A stretch of 64,000 nucleotides of DNA. Source: Chrysoperla carnea. Taxonomy: Eukaryota > Arthropoda > Insecta > Neuroptera > Chrysopidae. The stretch covers positions 31,826,140-31,890,139 of the forward strand of contig NC_058342.1 of NCBI RefSeq assembly GCF_905475395.1. The letters run 5' to 3'. A program made the translations under genes and the position numbers. Of the stretch, positions 55,169 through 64,000 are shown piece after piece (position 1 is the stretch's first letter; each line of letters opens with the position of its first letter). Below the pieces are notes generated by a model. It was not told the DNA's origin. It was given only the letters and a program-made list of their open reading frames with translations, and did no database searches.

Positions 55169-55775
55169 TTTTTTGCAATAAAAGAAAAAAATGCAAGATA
55201 TAATACAATCATAAATATACAAAATTCGGATTTCATCATGCGTTTAAGTGCTTGAACACCCTGTAAAAAGCTATTTTCATAATATTAAAATTGTATAAAG
55301 TTTGAAGCTCCCTTCTGTCAATTCTGAACACAGAATGTCTTAATTTTAAGACAAACTTTCCACTTCAGCAAATTTTCGGGTAAAAGGACTCTATATATAT
55401 ATATATGACGTTTATATGTGCGTATAAATATGTCCTCTTTAAATTAAGTTTCAGTGAATTACTTCAGGTATATTGATTATCTGGATAATATCATGAATAC
55501 CTAGTTTTTTTTTTTCTAAAAAGTAAATAAAATATTTCTCTATCATAAAAAATATGTTTTTTTTTCCAAATGAAGTAAGCGATTCATTTGGAAAAATTAT
55601 CGACCCTATACAGATATCTCTATCATTATTTAATAGGTAATTATGCATGGTGAGGTGTTAGGTCGATTAGCTGGCCACTCAATAACTTTTACAGAGTGAC
55701 ACAAGTTTTTTTTTTTTAATTGAAAACGGTAAGTAGGGCACTTTTTGAGGAAGAAATAAGAATTTTAATTTCAAC
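55169..55775. other. AT-rich DNA without recognised gene
   Basis: A (TA)n run lies at about 55391-55406. Nothing else was seen. Confidence 0.5.
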
Positions 55776-56316
55776 AATTGAAAACAAACAGTTGACTGAG
55801 TTAATTGTTGAAATACCATGCATAGACAGTGTTGATGACTCTATCACATTACACATACATACATGTCACACATACATAACTGATATTCTCACAATTACAT
55901 ACAATTTACGCCTAATTTGCGCTCTCACGAATAACGAAAAAATGTTTCAAACAAAAGTTGGTTATTTTTTTATAAGGAATATTTTTACATTTAAACTTTT
56001 GTTCTATCTCTAACGGTTTACAAGATGGGTACTACGGGCCCAAGACCCAATTGACCTATTTTGCTCATTTACGAACTTGAACTTACTTTTTACGTCGTCA
56101 GTACGCTATAAAAATTTCAGCTTGATATCTCTTTTCGTTTTTGATTAATCGTTATGACAGACGGACAGACAGACAACCGGAAATAGACTAATTAGCTGAT
56201 TTTATGAACACCTATACCAAAATTTTTTGCTTATGGCATCAATATTTTTAAGCGTTAAAAACTTGGGACCTAAACTTAGTATACCTTGCATATTACATAT
56301 ATTCATGGTATAAAAA
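55776..56316 (-). mobile_element. DINE-B copy, full length
   Basis: It runs from the AATTGAAAACAAACAGTTGA hairpin end through the core complement (GACAGACGGACAGACAGACA at about 56156-56175) to TTCATGGTATAAAAA. A 97-codon frame over it is part of the repeat and has a twin at other copies. Confidence 0.85.
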
Positions 56317-56329
56317 TACTTTTTAAGGG

Positions 56330-56488
56330 ACAAGCTTTTATTGTACTAAAAAGTAAAAAGTAACTATCTATCTATGAGTCACTCATACCCAACTTTTATA
56401 AAAGCTTGAGGAGCTTAATATCAAGAATGATTCGAAAAATAAATGGACATGTGGAGTAAAATGAGCGCCTCAAGCTTTTTTAAATAGG
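56330..56488. mobile_element. FB-E foldback, right-truncated
   Basis: The left arm TATTGTACTAAAAAGTAAAA and the central segment match the copy at 19250. Of the right arm only GAGCGCCTCAAGCTTTT survives. Confidence 0.75.
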
Positions 56489-56490
56489 AA

Positions 56491-57059
56491 CGTATAAATT
56501 TCGCATTTTAATATTTAAGATTAACATGTGATGTCACAAAGCCATTAAGACCCCACCCTTCTGCTTGTTACATAATGGCACATCTCGTTGACTGCCCTAC
56601 TTTTAACGAGTGATGTTACAATTTACCAACTTGTTAACATAATTCAAGTGACGTCATTATAAATCATCAAAACTTCCCACATTCAATAATGAACAACCTG
56701 ATTAACCACTTCCGACATAAATTTGGGTGAAAAAAAATTGTGTTGCATCATCCGGTACGAAGAGAAAACAAAGTGGTTTGTTAATGCTTTATCACTATTG
56801 ATATAGAATATAGTCGAGCTGATAGCTGGAAGTAGCATGGCTCGTAGTAGCCTGGCTCATTTCCACACACATACATACGAATAGAAAACATATCCCTACA
56901 ATGTCTAACTGTAAAAAGAGCATTGGTGCGAACCACTAGCGCTACTAATCGCATACTTGGTAACTACTATCATCTACGAGTTTATTGGAGATATATATCG
57001 AACTGTGTATACAAGCTGACCTCTAAAAAATGCAGTGAAAACAAAAAATTTTTACTTTC
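56491..57059. other. Intergenic DNA
   Basis: Nothing recognisable was seen. A CACTAGCGCTAC word at 56933 resembles other insect intergenic CG-containing words, without assigned function. Confidence 0.45.
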
Positions 57060-57630
57060 AGGAAATACGCAAGGATTGAATAATACTAGGGATTTCAATA
57101 CAACTTTATAAATACATTTTTTTATCAAAAAAGTTTCCAAAAATCACCAAAAAATTACTAGGTCATCGGGCTTTTTAATTTTTATTTAATCGTTCCAAGT
57201 TGACTGGAAAAATGATGAATCATATAGGTTATCCTTTTCAATATTTCTATATCAAAACATCTAGAGAGTGTGATAAAAAACTATCTAAAATATTTAGACA
57301 ATCTTGTAGTTTATAAAAATACCATCAAAATATAAGGTTGTCGATGATATCAAAATTTTAATTTAATTATGAGTTCATCGAAGATCCAATTTTTTTATGA
57401 ACAGAGGCGACTATAGTTAGTATATTAATGATTGAAGAGAGATATCTATATAATCAAATTTATAAGCATCACTTGTACACAATATATTATATATTTTTGT
57501 AGTTGCGTAGTATTATAAAGCTAAAAAACTCACATTATTTGAATACAAAGCATGTGTTTGGTTTATATGTATGTACCGTGCAATAAACAAAAACTTTTTT
57601 ACAATACTGTAAGGTTTACAATCATCTTAA
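57060..57630 (+). mobile_element. MITE-A copy
   Basis: The left end is decayed (GGAAATACGCAAGGATTG) and the right end CAATCATCTTAA is followed directly by GGTAGTAC. All internal landmarks are present. Confidence 0.85.
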
Positions 57631-58495
57631 GGTAGTACGAGGGTCAAGACGATTTTAGACTTAAGGTTGAAATCATTTTTACCGTATTATCAACTTTGAT
57701 GATTAATTTTGCAGAATTTATAGCAGGATAGCATAAAGCGTGGTTTCGAATATCTGAAATTATCTGAAATTCTTATTTTTATCCTTTTTCTCCAAACTTT
57801 GTTGAAATGTTGATAACAAATTTCAAGATGAATTTATTTTTATTTTGTATTTTTGAGAGACCCAGTACATCAAATATATTATTTTTCTTTCTAAGCTATC
57901 ACGTTCTCTCTTACTTTGATAAAAAATACCTTAAACTATTGGAAGCGTTACCATAACTTTTCGAGAAACACAAAAAAAAAGTAAGACTTTGTATAAATTC
58001 ACCCTGTATAGTTATTGGTACACACTCGACACTCATTGAAGCCACGGTTCATTGGATAATTGCAAAAATAACCTATGAATACACCTCATTCTATGTATCT
58101 GGTGTTGGTCCTGCTTTCTGTGTTTATCATCATATCGAACAGATCGTGATACTGATACCTATCTGAAAGTACACAGTGTCGTACACAGTGATTGGCATGA
58201 GTTTTGGGGAGAATGTGTCCATCATACCATCGCCCCCCCCCCAACCTCTCTCACACTCTTCTCTTCAATGGAACAACAAATTGAATAATAAATAAATTGT
58301 ATTAATTAATTTATTATATTTTTTATTTGACTGTTTTTTTATTTAACGTAATTATGATTGACAAACTTTAGATGAACACTTTAAATTAGAAAGTTATTCT
58401 TTATAAAAACGCAAACATTTTTTATAAACCGAATAATTTAGACAGTAATTGATAGCAAAAATCTAGCTTTTTGGGTCGTTTGTTCATTCAATTTG
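57631..58495. other. AT-rich DNA without recognised gene
   Basis: A C-run of ten lies at 58232-58241. No gene was seen. Confidence 0.5.
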
Positions 58496-58832
58496 AACAA
58501 AAAATGTTTTCTATAGACAAATTTAAAAAACTCCCGACAAATTTTTCTGCTAGGGAACCCTAAACTTGCACTTGAAACATATCTAAGAACACTCTTCATT
58601 AAATTGCCTTTTTCCTTAAAGCCTTTTCGAAAATGAGCCTATTTGGATTATCATCGCTTTTTTAATGTTTTTCGGATACGGAACCCTAAATTTTCAACTC
58701 TCCATTACCTTTCAAACAAAACCAAAAAAATCAAAATTAATTCATCCCTTTAGGCGCTACGAGACCACAGACAGGCACACATACATAGTGGTCAAACTTA
58801 TAACACCCCTTTTTTTAGTTCGGAGGTTAAAA
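58496..58832 (-). repeat. Rep-C copy, long form
   Basis: This is the inverse of the 43469 copy: CTAGGGAACCCTAAACTTGC, AAGAACACTCTTCATTAAAT, CCTTTCAAACAAAACC, GACCACAGACAGGCACAC and the end ACACCCCTTTTTTTAG before GGAGGTTAAAA. Confidence 0.8.
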
Positions 58833-59349
58833 AAAAGAGTTACGCTACTGAAACAAGACATATAAACAGGATGACCGAACCAACGAACATTCGATAAAAT
58901 GATTGTATCATTAATTTAGAGGATAAAAGAGAACTGTTATATTGTTTTATTGGTTTAGTTTCGAACATATACTCGAATTTCGGGAATGCTTTTAAACATA
59001 TAAAATACAAAGTACGAGGTTACGAAGTAAGATAAGTTTTAATTAGGGAAATAAGTTAATTACTTGAGAAGTCAGAAGTAAACGTTTTAATGTGTTTTGT
59101 AAATTTAAAACGCTTTCAAATGAAAGTTGTTTCCTGTTTTTTTTTTTTGGAAAATGATATTTTAATAATTTGTTATTTAAAATTGTTTAGTTTTACCAAT
59201 CATTTACACGTATCGAATATTTTCGATGTACAGAGTCTCTCAGAAATACAGATTGTAGAAAACGAACAAAAAATAAGTGATGGGTGAATTTGTGGTTAGT
59301 ATAGATATTCTAAGCTATCCACAAAGCTTTAAATTCTAATATTTATAAC
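58833..59349. other. AT-rich DNA without recognised gene
   Basis: A 65-codon frame at 59090-59287 has no domain. Nothing else was seen. Confidence 0.5.
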
Positions 59350-59421
59350 AGCAGAGTGGCGCAGTGGGAGCGTGCTGGGCCCATAACCCAGAGGTCCGTG
59401 GATCGAAACCATGCTCTGCTA
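59350..59421 (+). tRNA. Initiator tRNA-Met (CAT)
   Basis: A 72-base cloverleaf has acceptor AGCAGAG paired with CTCTGCT (position 1 and 72 form A-T, an initiator trait), D stem GCGC/GCGT, anticodon arm CTGGG-CCCATAA-CCCAG with C33 and the three G-C pairs that mark initiators, and T-loop ATCGAAA with A54 and A60. It delivers Met to the P site at translation start. T-runs follow from 59429. It is the intact partner of the decayed copy at 40795. Confidence 0.96.
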
Positions 59422-61062
59422 AACATGTTTTTTTGATTTTTTTTAACTTTTGACACAATCATCTAAATTTAAATCTCTTCCTAATTTTTTTAAATTTAAT
59501 TCATGGCGACAATGAACCAAAAACCTCTATTCAATCCTTTATCACTACTTATCTTACACCTTCATTTGTATCCCCCCCCTTTTCTCTTTCCATCATTCTG
59601 GCTCAGTACCTACCTAGTAGAAAGCATGTCTCGACAACTCATTACCACCTTGGTGCTTTTGACTCGCCCAGCTTGGTTCATGATGCGTCGCCCAGATTGG
59701 TTCCTGTTATCATCTTTTCGTATCAATTTTTCCTTTTTTTGAAAGGAAAACTTTAAGTATGTTGGACACTTTTTGGATGGGGAAAAAGCACTGAACTAGG
59801 GTGACGATGAAACTAAATTTAATCTGCCTGGTGGATCAGTCTTATCATTGTTGGACTTTCATCAAAAATTACCTACGTTCGAAACACAACCCAGTCAAAA
59901 TATTTTTTCTATTATTTATAATAGTTTTTATACCCGCGTTAATAAGTTTTAAGTTTTCACTTCTGCCCACAGTTCCCATGAATGACTATCTTTTTTTTTT
60001 GAGAACTTTTAACATTCTTTTTGTGACATTCTGTATACAGACTGAATAATATCCATTTAATTGAACCCATGGTGTTATTTGTCTAAATCCATTATCCGTA
60101 ATAGCTTTTATGGTTCATATCACGACAGTGTTGGCTGTTATTTTTATTAAGCCAATTTCAATTACGTTTTAACATTTTCTCTTTAGTTATTATGTATTAC
60201 CAATATCCTGTTCCTCCAACCTGATTTCAAATATTCTACGATTGGGTAATTTCGACTTTTCGAATAGATATCGTAAAAAAAAACAATATTCTATATATTT
60301 TCTTTCCCTCTACATTTTCCTTTGAAAACAAGCAGATATTTCTAGAAACAATTCATAGATGGCATAAATCTAAAACTATTTCGTAACAAAAAGACTCGAC
60401 TATTTGTTGTTTTCATTAAATATTGATTTTGTTTAAATAATAAAGAACGAAACTAGATTCGACTTTACATGTTTCATCTAGAATTGTATAGATGGCATTA
60501 GCAGTTATTCAAACATTCATTAACACGTATCTTCGAAGGGAGAAAATTGAAAATCATCATTATGTCTACTTTTTAATGTATTTTTCATGAAAATTATTTT
60601 CAAAGTGAGCTTAAAATGAATTAAATTTTGAGAATTTGTGCTTTGAAGTAATAAATAGGTTTTTATATTACATTACGAAATTTAGAATTATCACTCATGT
60701 GGAAAATTACTTAATATTGGAAAAAGAACCCCTTGACAAAAAAAAAAAAAAAAAAAAAAAAAACAGAAAATTGCCAATTTCATAGAAAAAAATAAATGGT
60801 AGATAATCTAATATTTGATCCGTGTTTAAAGGAAAGCCGTATTTTTATCGATTACAAGAGTTTAATATGAACTTAATACAAAATACAACGATACAAAATT
60901 CTAATATGAACTCAATACGACCTCCATATATATATATACATGTATACAATAACTTTTTTTCGCAAAGAAATTCAAATATTCAATTAATTTATTGTTAAAA
61001 GAATTTCAAAATAAAGTTGTGCTTTCTCATAACAAGGCATCCCGAAGAAAAAGGAAGCAAAA
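59422..61062. other. AT-rich DNA without supported gene
   Basis: Frames at 59503-59742 and 59801-60049 (+) have no signature I can recognise, though the first stretch is less AT-rich. An A-run of about 26 lies at 60738-60763, directly after ACCCCTTGAC, a word also found beside the satellite palindromes. Confidence 0.5.
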
Positions 61063-61393
61063 CAAGTGAAAACAAACAATTGACTGAGTTAATTGTTGAA
61101 ATACCAAGTATGGACAGCGTTGATTACTCTATCACATTACACAGACCTTATTTTTTGATAAGGCAGATTTTTTACATTTAAACTTTTGTTCTATCTCTAA
61201 CAGGTTTAGATAATGGGTCCTACGTATCCATAGGTCAAGACTCAATTAACCTATGTTGCTCATTTACGAACTTGACCTAACTTTTTACGTCCTGAGTACG
61301 CTGTAAACGAATACGATGCGTTTCAGCTTGATATTTTTTTTCGTTTTTGAGTAATCGTGTTAGCAGACAGACGGACAAACGGACAGACGGACC
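61063..61393 (-). mobile_element. DINE-B part
   Basis: The hairpin terminus CAAGTGAAAACAAACAATTG and body are present up to the core complement (GACAGACGGACAAACGGACA at about 61366). The head is missing. Confidence 0.75.
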
Positions 61394-62527
61394 AAGTTCA
61401 CTTTCCTTTAAACTCAATAAAAAAGTCTCTAAACTATAGTTTCCCTGGAGATATTTTACCCACTGCGCTCTTTTCCATAAATTCGCCACTGGTATTGCGT
61501 AGGCTATAATAAAACTTTACATAGAGGTGCATGTTGGTCTCTACATGGAGGTGGATAGTAATAAATTGGTACATATTACATAACAGGTAAATTTATAAAC
61601 ATAAGTTTAAGGGTGCTCTGTTGTACTGTAAAAAGGTTACTGGGACTCGGGGAGTGAATCGCAATATTAACTACCTATATGGACTTGTTTGTTATTGGCG
61701 TCGTAAATAAAACAAAATCTACGCTTGGATGTTTAACTTTTTTTTACTAAAAGAAATAACCAACTTCAAAAATATAAATAAAACAGTAAAATATGATTTT
61801 GAAATAAATTCTTCAAACAATAATATCCTTGCAAGCAATCGCGTTTTGAAAAATAAATCGATTTCTATCTAAAACATACACTGTTACGGGACGATTTATA
61901 CCATTCGAATATAGTATATATAATGATAATAAACTTTTGAATAACATCTGTTTTAATATACTTTCGATTCGATACTTCGAGGGTTAAATATGAGCGTTAC
62001 CAAAGGGGGCAGATAGGAGCAGCTGTCCCCCTCTAGAGATTCCCAAAAATGGTTCAAAGCACCCAAGAATTCTTAAATAAAAAATTTTCTTCTAAAAGTT
62101 AACCTTATTGGTGTATGACCTTCTCCGATTGTTTTCGTCGGTTAAAATTAAGATATATCTTGCGAATAAAATGTCAAGGTTTGAAAATTTTCTTCAATTT
62201 TGCTAACGTTTTCTTTCCAGATTGTTCCATTTTTCTTTTCCTTTTTTACTCTTGATTTTCCTTTTACTAACTTTTTCGTTTACTCTCTTTTTTCTTGACT
62301 TCATTTTTGTAAATATTCTGTTTTCCTTGTATTTTTCCTTAGCTTATTTTCATAGAACGAATTCATGATATTGAAGTACAGAATAGTCTCTGTTCTTAGG
62401 GAGTACTGTAATGATTTCTAGTTTTCACTTGTAAGTGCTTATTCTTTTCTCACTTATATATTAAGTTTTCCCATTTATCCAAGCTCAATTATAGTGTGTT
62501 TAAAATGTATATACAAAAAGCTTAAAT
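61394..62527. other. AT-rich DNA without recognised gene
   Basis: Nothing recognisable was seen. Confidence 0.5.
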
Positions 62528-63014
62528 GCTTTTTATACTCTCAGAAAAATGTCCGAGTATATTAAATTTATTCTCAAGATTTTGACGCTTAGAAATGTTA
62601 CCAATAAAATTTTGGTATTGGTATTCATAAAATCATACTTATTAGTCTGTTCGTCTCTTGATAACTCAAAAGCGAAAAGAGATATCAAGCTGAATTTTTT
62701 CATAGCGTGCTGAGGACGTAAAAGTGAGGTAGAGTTCGTAAATGAGCAACATAGGTCAATTGGGCCTTGGGTCCGTAAGACCCATCTTACAAAAATATCC
62801 CTTATAAAATAATTAACAACTTTTGTTTGAAACATTTTTTCGTAAACATCACTGTTTACTTGTGACACCGCATATTATGCGAAAATTGTAGTATTATATG
62901 GGTATATCAGTTATATATGTGTGACATGTATGAGTGTGTAATGTGACAAAATAATCAACACTGTCTATACATGGTATTTCAACAATTAACTCAGTCAATT
63001 GTTTGTTTTCACTT
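62528..63014 (+). mobile_element. DINE-B copy, core deleted
   Basis: The head is diverged (TTTTATACTCTCAGAAAAAT) and the (GTCT)n core is reduced to TAGTCTGTTCGTCTC. The 3' part with TATACATGGTATTTC, the hairpin and TTTGTTTTCACTT is intact. Confidence 0.78.
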
Positions 63015-63016
63015 CA

Positions 63017-63345
63017 CTCATGTTAAACCTTACTTTTAGTCACTTTTTAAACTTAAAATTTAATGAAATTAATTCGATAACAGGATATTTTTCCTGTTTT
63101 AAATCATAGAAAATCATTTAAACTATCGCTTTATCATATTGTTTTTAATTTCTCTACTAATATCGTTGACGCATGAACGTCCTTAAATGATTTATGCTAT
63201 AACGCCCTTAATAAATAATCTATGAACATTATCAACAATCTACGAACATTGAACAACTGTTATTGGTATATATTATCTATCTAGGTATATCGACAAATTT
63301 GGGGAAATGAGAAAATATGTTCCCGTATATATTACGCCAGTAAAA
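63017..63345. other. AT-rich DNA without recognised gene
   Basis: Nothing recognisable was seen. Confidence 0.5.
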
Positions 63346-63349
63346 CCTT

Positions 63350-63910
63350 ACAGAAAAAACAACTAAATGCGATGTAAATCTGATTTTTTGGTATGTTATT
63401 TGGACGACTTAGGGGAGTTTGAAACCACACTTTACAAGCAAAAAAAAGTTATGTTACCTGCGTAATCCATGAAAAACCCCTGAAAAATTTTGCACTATTT
63501 TCAGTTTTTGCAGTTTAATTGGGGCAAAACTTTGGAATCAATTATCTCCAAAAATATAAAAGATAGACAGATGAAAATTTGTAGGTACCTTCAGCTAGTG
63601 AGCCTCATGAAAAATTCATGGCTAAAACGAAAAAAAAGTTTTCTAGAAAATACTGCGAAAAATATTCAAAATTTTAGAAAACTAGTACCTATGGCGCCCG
63701 GAAGGCGGTGCAAAGTTACTTTTTTGATATGTATTGGTATTTGGACCACTTGGCGGAGTGCGGAACTACGTTTTGCAAGCAAAAAAAGTTATGCTACCTG
63801 CGTAATACATAAAAAACTGAAAAAAGTCCGAAAAAGCACAATTTTTTTTGCTTGCAAAAACTAGTTTCACACTCCGCTAAGGTTTTGTTGTAGAATTTGA
63901 CTGGCGTATA
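63350..63910. mobile_element. FB-F foldback element, long form
   Basis: A unit with TGGTAT...TATTTGGAC, GGGGAGTTTGAAAC or GCGGAGTGCGGAAC, CAAGCAAAAAAA and CCTGCGTAAT occurs twice in direct orientation (about 63390 and 63725), and the inverse TTTTTTTGCTTGCAAAAACT with CACACTCCGC closes the right side (about 63842-63880). GTTGTAGAATTTGACTGGCGT next to it also follows the FB-F region at 25770. A 124-codon frame here is not a supported gene. Confidence 0.65.
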
Positions 63911-64000
63911 TGTACCTGTACCTTATCATATAATATTCAAATTACAATTCAATTATGAGATAGGTACAAGTAAAACATCTCTCGTTTGACATAGTATAAA

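Noticed and set aside
54783..55208. Long reading frames of Cys/Val and His/Thr on both strands
   Set aside because: They are the (GT)n tract read as codons. Frames overlap on both strands and there is no non-repeat domain.
55720..56013. 97-codon plus-strand frame
   Set aside because: It lies mostly in DINE-B. Comparable peptides arise in other copies of the repeat, with stops at varying places.
59503..60049. Two consecutive plus-strand frames as possible exons
   Set aside because: The amino-acid strings show no known domain, no convincing splice or start context was found, and there is no second line of evidence.
63490..63864. 124-codon plus-strand frame
   Set aside because: It is inside the FB-F foldback, Lys/Phe/Ser-rich from AT bias, with no family motif.

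Overview
The window looks like non-coding, repeat-rich DNA from an AT-rich animal nuclear genome, most probably an insect. I found no intact protein-coding gene. The open reading frames are short and have the composition of AT-rich non-coding DNA, tandem repeats or decayed transposons. The insect assignment is inference. It rests on an animal-type initiator tRNA (C33, and A54/A60 in the T-loop), TTAGG-type repeats, mariner and Helitron remnants, and many elements built like the DINE-1/Helentron repeats known from insects. I cannot name the order or species.

Host genes visible: intact tRNA-Arg(TCG) genes at 7451 and 14237 (+); an altered copy at 14474 (+) whose anticodon reads TGA; two slightly diverged tRNA-Arg(TCG) copies at 40045 and 43341 (-); an initiator tRNA-Met at 59350 (+); and a degenerate initiator copy at 40795 (+). 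A CpG-rich stretch at about 31360-31570 is the best candidate for a promoter or boundary element.

Mobile DNA (names are mine): MITE-A (about 570 bp, ends TTAAGG, 13 copies or parts); DINE-B (about 500 bp, (GTCT)n core, subterminal inverted repeats, 3' hairpin, about 20 copies or parts); Rep-C, Rep-D, Rep-G and Rep-I (dispersed repeats); foldback elements FB-E and FB-F and single large foldbacks at 29392-29890 and 32923-33622; Helitron Hel-H with classical termini; a mariner transposase fragment; a LINE 3' fragment; and two tRNA-derived SINE families. SINE-1 ends in a (CCTAA)n tail and shares its 3' end with the LINE fragment. SINE-2 ends in (ATT)n. Both SINE families have copies flanked by 11-14 bp target-site duplications.

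Satellite DNA: three arrays (9325-10438, 49745-50780, 52738-53495) share a 306 bp monomer made of two inverted 153 bp halves. One symmetry centre is the 14 bp palindrome AAGGGGTACCCCTT. A diverged half-unit at 54475-54620 lies next to a telomere-like TTGGG/TTAGG array and a long (GT)n tract.

Layout: 1-9.3 kb, MITE-A/DINE-B clusters, Rep-G, tRNA-Arg and mariner; 9.3-10.4 kb, satellite; 11-25 kb, SINE-1, MITE-A, DINE-B, two tRNAs, foldbacks and Helitron; 25-33.6 kb, LINE, large foldbacks and the CpG-rich region; 34-48.6 kb, DINE-B, SINE-2, Helitron and four tRNA loci; 48.6-55.1 kb, SINEs, two satellite arrays and the telomere-like/GT block; 55-64 kb, dispersed repeats and the initiator tRNA.
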